This document shows, piece after piece, positions 19,201-27,269 of a stretch of DNA of 49,520 nucleotides. The notes under the pieces are model-generated. The model saw only the letters and a list, made by a program, of their open reading frames with translations. It did not search any database and was not told where the DNA came from. A program made the translations under genes and the position numbers. This DNA comes from a virus, in IMG/VR virus record IMGVR_UViG_3300024265_000074, positions 1 to 49,520 of that record. One strand, 5' to 3'. How positions within the stretch are numbered: the first letter of the stretch is position 1; each line of letters begins with the position of its first letter.

Positions 19201-22200
19201 AACACGCGTCTCAGGTATGCATTGAATCGCGCCAAGAAGTTCCTCGGACGGTTTGAGACTGGTGGCGAGTACGGAGTGTTTATCGCCGAGAACACTGACG
19301 ACACTGGACAGAGGACACAAGCTGCACGTGACTTCTTACGAGCACGTGATGCGTTCACACAACTTACTGAGTTGGCGCAGTCGACTCTTGCTTCAGGAAA
19401 CACTAGCAACGCCCATGCAGCACTCGCGAAGAAGGTTGCTATATCATTAGAGCGCATCAAGTTGAAGAAGATGTCGCCTGATCAGTTCGTCAAAGAGTTC
19501 GCAGCTATCAGTAAGGAAACTGAAGCCATGATGCTCCGTAGGGCGAAGGTCAAGGAGTCCGTCGAAACGCGAGAGGAGAAGATCGAGAAGTACAACAAGG
19601 AGCAGGCAAAAGCTGCCAAGCGTCTTGAAACGCTGGAGTCAGTATGGAAGGGCGATCTGGTATGGGATGAGATTGTTAATCCAATCTTCCGCAAGTTCAG
19701 CGAGATAGCGCAGTACAACGCAGCAGACCCCTCCAAGAATGCGTACTACACACCGACGACTGAAGAAGTCGAAGCACTGCGTTATGCGATGCGTACGTAT
19801 CGTAAGATGACAGAACGTTACCCGACCGATACTTTTTACAAACCATTGAAGGCGCAGCTTACCTACTATGGTTTCAAATTCAACTCGGACGGCGATGTCA
19901 TTGTCGAAGACTTCTCGCCGAGTGATTATTTATTGGGGCCGGGCTTCCAAGCCAAGCTCGGTATATCCAGTCAAGCTGCCGAGCCGCCGACCCAGCCCAC
20001 TGCACCGGTCTATGTGAAGAAGCCTGTAAAGAAAAAGGGTGAGAGCGTTGCTGAATACAACGCACGTGTTCGTGAGTGGTTCCGCAAGAAACAACGTAAG
20101 GGTGTTGATCCATACGGCCACGCCGGGGTAGAGACTCCGCGTATAACCGTGGATTCGCCCGTTACAGACGTGAGTGGTAAGGTTCTCGTTGGTGCGCGAA
20201 TATCGCCAGTGAGTGAAGGGGTGAGCAAGGCCGTTAGCCCGACAGCGATTCGCGAAGCCCAAGAGACTGCCGAGAACCGTAGAGCGGTTCAGGATATACG
20301 TACAGCAAGGGCGTTGCTCCAAAGGTTTAAGGATATGGTTGCACCGTCCAAGATGACGATTACCGGCATCAAGCGACAGGAGCAACGCTTCATTCGTGGC
20401 CTGCGTAAGATCGGTGCATGGACGGATGTGTCTCCGGGTATAGGTCGTATCAGTATGGGTGGTTTCAGGTCAAGAACTTATCGTCTCGTTGGCCCCCGTT
20501 TGGATGCGCATACGATGAATAAGGCCGATGCGAAAGCGAGTGTCGCACGTATGAACATAGCGATGCCGCGTGAGTTACTGCCGGTAGCACGGCGTATGGA
20601 TGTTGCACCCCCACGGCCCGGCGAACAGAGTGCTGCCGAGCGCATGGAAGAACTCGTCGAGGAGAACAACAGAGAGTTCTTCTTGGAGGAACTTGCACTC
20701 GAAGAAAACACACCCGCCTTAGATAATGCTGCCAGTGTCGTAGGTGATATGATTCGTGACAAGTATTCACGAGCGAATATCGGCGACGTACTCGATGCAA
20801 TCACCGAAGCACTGCCTGAAAGCCACTTCTATCATCGCCTCGCTGTTAAGCTGAAGTCGATGGGCATGTCAGATGTGACGTTGCAATTCGATTGGGCAGG
20901 GACGAAGTTCCACGGCAAGAAGCGTAACAACTACGGTGTGTTTGACCCAAGCACTAACCGTGCGTATCTGAACCGACGTCGCATGGGTGATGACAAGAGT
21001 GCGATGACCGGTGCGAAAGCGATACACACCATATTACATGAGACATTGCACGCCGCTACGCATCGCTCGTTAGCGCATAGCACACCGCTGCGTAACCAGA
21101 TGTTCCAGATTCGTGCGGCGGCTCACCACGCATGGGCGCGTCAGTTCGGTGCCAGCACTGTTCCAGTTGGCTTGAAACTGACCAACGCAGCAGGCGACCT
21201 CGCGCCGATCGATGAGTTCGTCGTGGAGGTATTTGCTGACGAGAATATGCAAGACTTCCTGCGCGACGTACCTGTAGAGATGGAAGGCGCAACCACCTTC
21301 CTAGCGTCTGCATGGGCGCGTATCAGAGACGCCATCGTTGAAATTCTGGGGTGGGGTAATGTACCAGAGGTTCACAACCTCCTTGACGCATTCATGTCGA
21401 CTGAGGCACAGGTGTTTGAAGGTGCTGGCGTAGCTCGTGGGGGTAGCGAGTCCTTGGACATGGAAGCCTACGATACACCGCTGCGCGACATCGCGATGCC
21501 GTTCATAGAGCGCTTCATAGGCACCAGTGGCATTCTCCAACGTGTGCGTGAGAAGGGCAACAAAGCAATCTTGGCGCTCACATCGATGGAGCAGTTTGTC
21601 GAGCGGTTCACTGGTAAGCTAATTTTGAATGGCCGTGACTTGATTCAAGAGTACGACCAGTCCTTCCGCCGCCGTAACGCTAAAGCTGCGATGCATCTCG
21701 AAGTACCGCAAGAGCTTTCTGGCAGGTGGACTAAACTCGAAACAACCAACCCTGAAGATGCTCTCGCGGTTTCGCAGGTTGGTACTGAAGCGTCGCTACT
21801 GACGATCGACCCACGTGTTGCAGTGACCGACGAAGCGAATGCGCATCTTGGTGAGGAGCTACACGCGGATCACCAGCGGCTTCACAGTGCGTATTCAGCA
21901 CTGTCAACAGAAGGCAAGGCTGTCTTCAATGATGCGCTCGACTATTACGCCAATGCGTTAGAAACAGAAACCATGTTCCTGATGCAGTCGGCGTTGCGCG
22001 GTATGCTATCGACGAGTGACACACCTGCGCTGTCAACAGAGGAATTCGAGAAGAAGTTCAGCATTGCGGAACTGAAGAAGCTGAAGACCCGCGAGGATTT
22101 ATCTGGAGCGTTATCAGAGTTCTTCGAGGAGGGGGGCAAGCGCGACATACTTGACACACTTTATAAGATGTCCATGGTGCCGCGTAAGCGCCAAGGAATC

Positions 22201-24507
22201 TACATGCCCATGATGCGATACGGTGATGACATCTCTTTCGCTGAGAAGGCACGGGAAGACGTAATTTACGAGGATCGAAAGGAAGCAATGGCGAAACGAG
22301 CCGAGCTTCTCTCTGATGACCCAACGCTCGATGTAGGAGTGTTTCCAACAGAGGAAGGGAAGTTTGCATTGCGCACGGTTGAGCGGGTATTCATCATGGG
22401 AGAGTCTGTCTCTGAAGTGGAAACACTGAGAGACGAAATGGTGGCGGACCCGAGCAATGATCTTACAGCCGATGATTTCTTCGATACACAGAAGCGGCTG
22501 GCGAAGGAAACCCACGAGGCGATAGAATCTAACGCAGCGCTCAGTAGCATACTGAAGACGCTCAGTGGGAACAACGCTGCACAAGCAGCGATCAAGAATT
22601 TCTACCTACGCAACCTTTCCGAACAGTCGTTCCGTAAGCACGAGATCAAGCGGAAGAATCGGAAGGGCGTGCGTTACGACTTGCAACACCGCAACCTCGC
22701 AACCTATGCGAAGCAGGCGTCGTACTACACGGCCCAGCTTGAGTTCGGCTGGAAGATGAGTAAGTCGCTACGTGACATGTATGACGTAGCTACCAGAACT
22801 AAAAGTCCGTCCGGTACCGAAGGTGCCAAGCTGACCGAAGTCGTTAAGCATTTGCGATCACGCGATGCGCTCAGTGCCGATCTGCCTACACGCAATAAGC
22901 TCGTTTCCAAGAGCATCGAGGCAACTCACTTCTTCATGCTGGCGTCGCCGTCGTACTGGGCGATCAATGCGTCACAACCATGGTTAGTCACGTTGCCAAC
23001 ACTGGGCGCACGTCATGGTTGGATGGCTAGTGCGTCAGCTATGAAGCAGTTCCAGAGTGCGATTTTCAAAGACCTCGCTAGGGAAGCTGCCGAGATGAAG
23101 GGCGGGCTGACAGCGTTCGGTGGTGATACAGCACGCGTCGAGCAAACGTTCAACATCATTCGCCAGATCGAGAAGCGGTTGGAGTCGGAATACGGAGCCG
23201 ATGCAAAGGGCTACGTCGAGCTTCTTGAGTACCTTCGTGCCAACCACATCATCGACATCAATGTGTTTACCGAGATGCGTGACATCGCCGTAGGCAAGAA
23301 GAAGACTGCTTGGGATAAAACCATAGATGCGTCACGTATCATGGCTCACCTGACTGAAGTGAATAACCGTGTCGTGACGGCGCTGGCTGCGTACCAACTC
23401 GAACTCAACGAGACTGGCGATGTCAAAGCTGCCCGCGACTACGCTGGTAAGATGGTGTCGCAAACACAGTTCAACTACTCAGCGGAGAATAAGCCACCGG
23501 TCTTCCAGAAAGCACCACTCCTGTTCCAGTTCATGCAGTGGCCGCAGCACATGTACGCACACTTGATACGCAACTATCAGGGTATGGTGAAGGCGGGTGT
23601 CATGGAGAAGTCAGAAGCGCGTAGCGCTCTGCTCGGTTTGATTGGAACCCACGCTGCCGTTGGCGGTATGACAGGCATGATGCTCCAGCCGATCAAGTGG
23701 GCATTCGGTCTGACGCTGATGGCCTTTGGTGACGAAGACGAGCCATACACATTCACCAACGCCGTCTCTGGTCGCAGCTACGATCGCATGGTCGCTTCAC
23801 TTGCAGACAGTGCGTTTGGAACCACTGCGGCCACGTTTATTTCGAAGGGCATTCCGGCAGGACTCGGTATTGATCTCTCAACGCGTATGTCAATGGGTAC
23901 TGTGTACTTCGTTGATCTCCGTGGTGACAATGCCCAAAGCGTGTTAGGTAGCATGGTGGCTTCGTTCGGTGGCGCAACACTCAACCAAGGGCTCAAGTTT
24001 GCAACGGGTGCTGGGAAGATCATGGATGGTGATGTGTATCGCGGACTCGAAACGATGATGCCGAAGATCGCCCGAGATGTGATGCGGGCCGGAAGGTACT
24101 ATAATGAGGGTCTGGTGAATAACGCAGGTGACACGGTGATCCCTGCATCTGAGATGAGCGTCGGTGAAGTGATGGCGCAGTTCTTCGGGTTTGCGCCGAC
24201 CGACATAAGTCAGGCTTACGAAGCGCAGAACATCCTCAAAGATGTAGAGGGCTACAACATCGATCGCCGCATTGGTCTAATGCGAAGGTTCCGTGACGCA
24301 TCAACAGCAGATCGCAGCGGAGTGTTGGCAGATATTAAGACATTCAATCGCAGCAACCCAGCCGAGCGAATTACCGTCTCGGCGCTACTACAGAATCGGC
24401 GAGCGCAGAGAGTGCGTGAAGCAAGGTTCGAACGATATGGAGCAAACATAGATGAACGCAAAGCGAGGTTCTACGAAAAATACGCCGACCCGTACCGGGA
24501 CGAATAA
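16258..24507 (+). CDS. Giant internal virion/polyvalent protein with HExxH motif
   Basis: This 2749-residue protein starts at ATG 16258 with GGAGG 6 bases upstream. It is a multidomain protein: a Gly/Ala-rich helical N-terminal region (about 75-360), a Pro-rich linker (360-470), repeated charged helical segments (to about 1500), a zinc-metallopeptidase-like motif HETLHAATH at residues 1594-1602 (HExxH at 1594-1598), long helices (1700-2200) and a C-terminal region with hydrophobic patches (about 2224-2250 and 2458-2485). The C-terminal part near 2510-2640 resembles the LPD38-type domain of phage polyvalent proteins. Such proteins travel in the virion and enter the cell with the DNA. The peptidase could open cell-wall cross-links or process host proteins. 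Third zinc ligand was not identified. Confidence 0.72.
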   Translation: MSLSSLEEYLDREFGELPASGLAERAQRRGTSLLAEAPTIRAKAEVDQAPSGIPEWKPPMDAQPEKGGMDRTRLLGSGVVQAAELGVGALEYVARQNKFLRPTVAPAIEGVRQGLAGVREGITSGISEDYLAHVGGELLTLDPDKTIWRGGPIEVADAIYGKFLQSLPSTLLVMLPAARMMRAAQTSGALTYLGASEGTLSLGGIQNNIADEITAMTHEELLKESQRYAQVYKEVGDEVTARQNFTAETQGLAPVIGGVSVAAISMVTGRLLRPVFEPMKDAAGVQVGMGLGKRIGTGFAAEAPQEGSQGAVERIAENAAAQAYDQDRRLSSGVAEAFAQEGLIGGLTGGAVTGAVGQRPQRPPTPLPPPAEDEGGQLGLPGFGPTTKEPGFGIEPEGYRPPEMTPERAAVPGVMHAEQQQDIWPDPGTTEGVMVPPEQRAGQGVLPLGIAGTAPLAERGPGQRALTEVDEPIPDGLDQPTAEPQEDLQAQIEDMRKPSGRSAVYVSPEQGPTDQLQLPKGAVIIPNFDGKGGRLIAKNQQAAQYARERRAEGGSMQAIIGELTMAGTGKPNVRAGYAVQLLDENGAVARESLKATKAEANALKKEWGADGEVRILSGPEALARRSDILEKEQIDLRTEDPTAVAEATADLFPEQPQPLTGAEQRSTTEGIAVRMFDQENNLLDEQVYDTQEEADLDAELFRTDPELADARIVVQPVRTKLPPTKAGVTTTQQIPQRELKGPPEGPPPRPTSEKVAEPKPKEALLYQDEIEEFDETITTKEIEDLPEFDVLYVVASEAVNPDKTTRYDERSEVKSFSTRKAARAFATRARNKAQKLATKYGTEATESRIIEQTSPELESKFQAAVQSRADIQQGVEVPLGTQYETAEAATAAAAPDIGARKELISKWRKKNITVSQKKQFIRRQRASVLRRKAKVKKVRDTPVITRAGQKLVSTKALTYETVSGEETVAKAAERVAAVKEANTRLRYALNRAKKFLGRFETGGEYGVFIAENTDDTGQRTQAARDFLRARDAFTQLTELAQSTLASGNTSNAHAALAKKVAISLERIKLKKMSPDQFVKEFAAISKETEAMMLRRAKVKESVETREEKIEKYNKEQAKAAKRLETLESVWKGDLVWDEIVNPIFRKFSEIAQYNAADPSKNAYYTPTTEEVEALRYAMRTYRKMTERYPTDTFYKPLKAQLTYYGFKFNSDGDVIVEDFSPSDYLLGPGFQAKLGISSQAAEPPTQPTAPVYVKKPVKKKGESVAEYNARVREWFRKKQRKGVDPYGHAGVETPRITVDSPVTDVSGKVLVGARISPVSEGVSKAVSPTAIREAQETAENRRAVQDIRTARALLQRFKDMVAPSKMTITGIKRQEQRFIRGLRKIGAWTDVSPGIGRISMGGFRSRTYRLVGPRLDAHTMNKADAKASVARMNIAMPRELLPVARRMDVAPPRPGEQSAAERMEELVEENNREFFLEELALEENTPALDNAASVVGDMIRDKYSRANIGDVLDAITEALPESHFYHRLAVKLKSMGMSDVTLQFDWAGTKFHGKKRNNYGVFDPSTNRAYLNRRRMGDDKSAMTGAKAIHTILHETLHAATHRSLAHSTPLRNQMFQIRAAAHHAWARQFGASTVPVGLKLTNAAGDLAPIDEFVVEVFADENMQDFLRDVPVEMEGATTFLASAWARIRDAIVEILGWGNVPEVHNLLDAFMSTEAQVFEGAGVARGGSESLDMEAYDTPLRDIAMPFIERFIGTSGILQRVREKGNKAILALTSMEQFVERFTGKLILNGRDLIQEYDQSFRRRNAKAAMHLEVPQELSGRWTKLETTNPEDALAVSQVGTEASLLTIDPRVAVTDEANAHLGEELHADHQRLHSAYSALSTEGKAVFNDALDYYANALETETMFLMQSALRGMLSTSDTPALSTEEFEKKFSIAELKKLKTREDLSGALSEFFEEGGKRDILDTLYKMSMVPRKRQGIYMPMMRYGDDISFAEKAREDVIYEDRKEAMAKRAELLSDDPTLDVGVFPTEEGKFALRTVERVFIMGESVSEVETLRDEMVADPSNDLTADDFFDTQKRLAKETHEAIESNAALSSILKTLSGNNAAQAAIKNFYLRNLSEQSFRKHEIKRKNRKGVRYDLQHRNLATYAKQASYYTAQLEFGWKMSKSLRDMYDVATRTKSPSGTEGAKLTEVVKHLRSRDALSADLPTRNKLVSKSIEATHFFMLASPSYWAINASQPWLVTLPTLGARHGWMASASAMKQFQSAIFKDLAREAAEMKGGLTAFGGDTARVEQTFNIIRQIEKRLESEYGADAKGYVELLEYLRANHIIDINVFTEMRDIAVGKKKTAWDKTIDASRIMAHLTEVNNRVVTALAAYQLELNETGDVKAARDYAGKMVSQTQFNYSAENKPPVFQKAPLLFQFMQWPQHMYAHLIRNYQGMVKAGVMEKSEARSALLGLIGTHAAVGGMTGMMLQPIKWAFGLTLMAFGDEDEPYTFTNAVSGRSYDRMVASLADSAFGTTAATFISKGIPAGLGIDLSTRMSMGTVYFVDLRGDNAQSVLGSMVASFGGATLNQGLKFATGAGKIMDGDVYRGLETMMPKIARDVMRAGRYYNEGLVNNAGDTVIPASEMSVGEVMAQFFGFAPTDISQAYEAQNILKDVEGYNIDRRIGLMRRFRDASTADRSGVLADIKTFNRSNPAERITVSALLQNRRAQRVREARFERYGANIDERKARFYEKYADPYRDE

Positions 24508-26080
24508 GAAGTGTCCCAAGTGTAAGCGCCAGTCGCTTGCGAAAGACGGTTTTACTCCTTCTGGTAAGCAGCGGTACAGTTGTAGCAAAGTGGTTAGTGG
24601 TGACCGCAAGTTCTGTTACTCAACCACCAACCCCGACGCTCCGTACCGAGATCAAGCGGGTGATGCGAGAGAGCCTGATCAGAATCCCCGGTTCGCGAGA
24701 AAGTTGACAGGTATCAAGCGTTTCGTTATCACAAGCGCGCAAAACGCGACGCCGATCCACGACAACTTCTTTGCGTCCCTGATGAATTACTGCGACTACA
24801 ACAGCGCAGAGCTAGTGGTCATACCGCTTCGATACAAGAACGCCACGTCGCGGTGGACGAAATCGCAGGAAAACGCAGAGGTTTGGGACCCAGCGCTTAA
24901 GCCGTTTCTTTATAACCAGCGTAAGAAGCTCAACGAGAATCTGGTACTGGTTGCCGATGTCAAGACACAGCCGACCGCTGCCCAACCGCTGTCACGATTC
25001 GACTCGTTGACCGAGGGTGAGTCAGGCATCATCGGACATACGAAGGTGCAGATGAAAGTCATCCCTGTCCCTGCCGGTCGCTTCCCGAAAATCTTGGCGA
25101 CTACCGGCGCGTGCACAGTGAAGAACTACACCGACACGAAGGCTGGTAAAGTTGGTGAGTTCCATCACACACTCGCTGCTCTTGTTGTCGAGATCGTTGG
25201 CAAGAAGTTCTTCGTTCGCCACATCAATGCGACGAGGAATGGATCGTTCATTGACATCGATCGCGAGTACTCACCCGCTGGTGTCGCGAAGGCTGATCCT
25301 GCCCTTGCCCTAGTCTTCGGTGATACGCACCGCGAGTTCATCGATCCCAAGGTAGAGAGGTGCACGTATGTAAAAGGCGGCATGGTCGACGTACTCGATC
25401 CGCAGCACCTTATCTTCCATGATCTACACGATGGCTATGCTCGCAACCCGCATCATCGACTGGACCCGTTCAGCGAGATCGCGAAGCGAGGAGTCGATAT
25501 GCACCTTGTTAAGCGCGAGGTCGAGGATGATGTTAAGTGGATCAAGCGCGTTATCAGGCGCAGAAAGGCTGTCATAATCCCAAGCAACCACGACAACTTC
25601 TTCGCCCGGTGGATCATCGATACCGACTGGCGACAGGACCCGGACAATGCCAGCTTCTATCTGGAGACTGCGAAGGTCATGGTCGATTCCACACACATGA
25701 CTGATAGTGGTATGTCACGGATCGATCCTTTCACGTACTGGGTTGATCAATGGAAGGGTAAGGCTCCTATCACATGTCTGAAACGTGACGAGAGCTTCAT
25801 GCTCGGTGGTGTCGAGCTATCGATGCATGGCGACATGGGACCCAACGGATCACGGGGCTCACGGATGAACCTCCGACGCATCGGTGTCAAATCGATCGTA
25901 GGGCACAGCCATACGCCCGGTATCGAGGAAGGCTGTTACCAGACCGGCACTAGCACTCCGCTGAAGTTGGAGTACAACAGTGGCCCCTCAAGCTGGCTAC
26001 AAGCACACGTGGTTCTATACGCGAATGGCAAACGAGCCATCCTCCCCATCATCGATGGGTCATGGCGTTTTGAGTCGTAA
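24452..26080 (+). CDS. Zinc-ribbon plus metallophosphoesterase protein
   Basis: The 542-residue product overlaps the giant gene by 56 bases; ATG 24452 has GGAG 11 bases upstream. The N-terminus is a transposase-like zinc ribbon (CPKC at 21-24, further Cys at 44 and 55). The body has the calcineurin-type phosphoesterase motifs in order: GDTH at 290-293, HDLHD at 323-327, SNHD at 378-381 (the GNHD motif with Ser), SMHGD at 457-461 and GHSHTPG at 484-490. These bind two metal ions and cleave phosphoester bonds. The domain set recalls phage A1-type proteins of T5 linked to DNA transfer and host DNA breakdown; that link is from memory. As last gene of the late operon it may be a nuclease. Confidence 0.75.
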   Translation: MNAKRGSTKNTPTRTGTNKKCPKCKRQSLAKDGFTPSGKQRYSCSKVVSGDRKFCYSTTNPDAPYRDQAGDAREPDQNPRFARKLTGIKRFVITSAQNATPIHDNFFASLMNYCDYNSAELVVIPLRYKNATSRWTKSQENAEVWDPALKPFLYNQRKKLNENLVLVADVKTQPTAAQPLSRFDSLTEGESGIIGHTKVQMKVIPVPAGRFPKILATTGACTVKNYTDTKAGKVGEFHHTLAALVVEIVGKKFFVRHINATRNGSFIDIDREYSPAGVAKADPALALVFGDTHREFIDPKVERCTYVKGGMVDVLDPQHLIFHDLHDGYARNPHHRLDPFSEIAKRGVDMHLVKREVEDDVKWIKRVIRRRKAVIIPSNHDNFFARWIIDTDWRQDPDNASFYLETAKVMVDSTHMTDSGMSRIDPFTYWVDQWKGKAPITCLKRDESFMLGGVELSMHGDMGPNGSRGSRMNLRRIGVKSIVGHSHTPGIEEGCYQTGTSTPLKLEYNSGPSSWLQAHVVLYANGKRAILPIIDGSWRFES

Positions 26081-26098
26081 AAAGGGGGTGTCGTGGTA

Positions 26099-26131
26099 AG
26101 GGGCTAGTGTCGATCGTTTGGCACAGCCCCT
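26099..26131. terminator. Hairpin at convergent gene junction
   Basis: AGGGGCT at 26099-26105 pairs with AGCCCCT at 26125-26131, and after one bulged A the pairing continues (GTGTC with GGCAC), giving a 12-pair stem and an 8-base loop. The T-tracts on both sides (26143-26147 on plus; complement of 26079-26083 on minus) are 11-16 bases away, so it is not a classical terminator, but its place between converging operons suggests bidirectional termination or mRNA 3'-end protection. Confidence 0.5.
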
Positions 26132-26149
26132 CTCACGAAGCGGTTTTTC

Positions 26150-26407
26150 CTAGATGGGGCGGTTATTGGCGTCTCGCTTATACGAGCGGTTTTTCTTGCG
26201 CGTCACTACGCGGCGATTTGATTTGGCATTGGAACCTCCGTTGGACAGAGCCTTCTTATGATCTACTTCTTTACCGTCACCTTTTTTGACGGTGCCTTCT
26301 TTTTCCGCCTCGCGCCGGGCTTTGTTCCGCGCCGCTCTCTGCTTTTTCGCTTTAGGCGTTCCATGGTACTTCCTGTAGTACTCGGGGCTTCGTTCTCGCT
26401 TACCCAT
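26150..26407 (-). CDS. Small basic HNH-like protein
   Basis: The 85-residue protein is strongly basic. The N-terminal half (RSPEYYRKYHGTPKAKKQRAARNKARR) is a Lys/Arg-rich helix. The C-terminal half (EVDHKKALSNGGSNAKSNRRVV) has the core of an HNH nuclease fold: Asp-His, then Gly-Gly-Ser-Asn and Asn residues at the expected spacing. Proteins with this exact layout are common in phages and could nick DNA or bind it. The Cys pairs seen in larger HNH enzymes are missing, so activity is uncertain. It overlaps the DUF3310 gene by 145 bases in another frame. Last gene of the minus operon. Confidence 0.68.
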   Translation of the reverse strand: MGKRERSPEYYRKYHGTPKAKKQRAARNKARREAEKEGTVKKGDGKEVDHKKALSNGGSNAKSNRRVVTRKKNRSYKRDANNRPI

Positions 26408-26640
26408 TGCTCTGCTCCAAGGCGTTTAATTTCGCGTTGAGCATACCAAATAATTTTGTTCAGGTCATAAATATCAGTGGTTCCCTCCTTGCGTCCCAGC
26501 CTATATATAGCTTTGAATATGTTCCCTTGAGCGAAGTTCATGTTCAGGTGCTCAATGAGGTCCTGCATTTCCGCTGCGCCTTCCGGCAGTTGATAGTAAA
26601 CAGCAGTGTCGCCGTGGGGTATGACTGTCATTTTATCCAT
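26263..26640 (-). CDS. DUF3310-like protein with basic tail
   Basis: Start chosen at ATG 26640; TTG 26649 is in frame with a possible ribosome site. The 125-residue product has the DUF3310 pattern: a helix with MNFAQGNIFKAIYRLGRKEGT followed by DLNKIIWYAQREIKRLG. In T7-type phages DUF3310 proteins (gp1.7) act as nucleotide kinases or modulators of nucleotide use. The C-terminal 45 residues are Lys/Arg-rich and are encoded in the stretch that also codes, in another frame, for the HNH-like protein, so part of this tail may be a by-product of the overlap. Confidence 0.68.
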   Translation of the reverse strand: MDKMTVIPHGDTAVYYQLPEGAAEMQDLIEHLNMNFAQGNIFKAIYRLGRKEGTTDIYDLNKIIWYAQREIKRLGAEQWVSENEAPSTTGSTMERLKRKSRERRGTKPGARRKKKAPSKKVTVKK

Positions 26641-26662
26641 GATGTGCAACCTGATCCTTTCT

Positions 26663-27004
26663 TTATAGGAGAACTGGGGGGCGGGGTGTTCTCGGCCCCA
26701 CTATAAAAACTTTGGTATTCGACGGCCCAGACTCCACGCCATCGAGCGTCGTAGTGGTCAGGACACAGTTGTGCGAACCCGGTTCCACTATCGTAATGGT
26801 TCGTTGCCAGTCACCAATGATCGAGTCCAAGTTCTGAACTGCCGTACCATCACAGTAGAGGGTATAGAAGTCCAACTCCTGCTCCAGCAGTGGGGCGTTA
26901 TCCGTATACGAATCCGGTGGTACGTAGGAAATATCGAAGTCCACTGCAAACACGAGGGTTGCCAGTGAAAGCAGTGCTACTGTTCTTAATATCGCTCGTT
27001 TCAT
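26663..27004 (-). CDS. Exported small protein, Fn3-like
   Basis: I start at ATG 27004, which overlaps the previous small gene (ATGA) and has GGAGAG upstream; an ATG-like start at 27046 lies inside that gene. The 113-residue product has a signal peptide (MKRAILRTVALLSLATLVFA) with likely cleavage before VDFD. The mature part is beta-rich with two Cys residues (YCDG and NCVL) and a pattern SHNCVLTTTTLDGVESGPSN typical of fibronectin type III-like domains. It should reach the periplasm. Role unknown; envelope modification or superinfection control is possible. Confidence 0.6.
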   Translation of the reverse strand: MKRAILRTVALLSLATLVFAVDFDISYVPPDSYTDNAPLLEQELDFYTLYCDGTAVQNLDSIIGDWQRTITIVEPGSHNCVLTTTTLDGVESGPSNTKVFIVGPRTPRPPVLL

Positions 27005-27099
27005 GGTGCTCTCCATATAATAATGATGGTTCCAATGGCGAAGCACAATGACCCCGCGAGGTAGAACCAGAAGGGTAGTAGCTCAATAAATTTACTCAT
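27001..27099 (-). CDS. 32-residue membrane peptide
   Basis: A short gene found by reading the gap: ATG at 27099, stop TGA at 27003-27001. It overlaps the stop of the gene before (TAATG) and the start of the gene after (ATGA), which argues that it is translated. The peptide begins MSKFIELLPFWFYLAG and is one hydrophobic helix ending IIIIWRAP. It is likely inserted in the inner membrane. An AAAGG ribosome site lies 8 bases upstream. Confidence 0.6.
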   Translation of the reverse strand: MSKFIELLPFWFYLAGSLCFAIGTIIIIWRAP

Positions 27100-27269
27100 T
27101 ACCCAGCCTTTGAGTCTTCTATATGTACAGATAGGACGACTCGCCATGGGTACGTCCACGATTCATCCCCCCTCCGAACGTATATATATTCGGGATGCCT
27201 CGTAACGACGTTCACGTCTTCAAGGACCGTAGATGCCTCAGCTTTTTTGTGCTCAATTGTGACTTTCAT
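27099..27269 (-). CDS. 56-residue protein of unknown function
   Basis: ATG 27269 lies inside the 3' end of the primase gene and has GGAGAGG a few bases upstream; the stop overlaps the next start. The peptide begins MKVTIEHKKAEASTVLEDV and has alternating charged and hydrophobic residues with a WTYPWRVVLSVHI strand, consistent with a small beta-strand protein. No family recognised. Tight overlap on both sides supports real translation. Confidence 0.6.
   Translation of the reverse strand: MKVTIEHKKAEASTVLEDVNVVTRHPEYIYVRRGDESWTYPWRVVLSVHIEDSKAG

Noticed and set aside
24421-24445. GGTTCGAA resembling a tRNA T-arm
   Set aside because: It lies in the end of the giant gene and no acceptor or anticodon arm can be folded around it.
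26171-26195. CTCG-CTTATA-CGAG hairpin followed by GCGGTTTTTC as a second plus-strand terminator
   Set aside because: Only four stem pairs and it is inside the HNH-like coding region; the 26099-26131 hairpin is far stronger.
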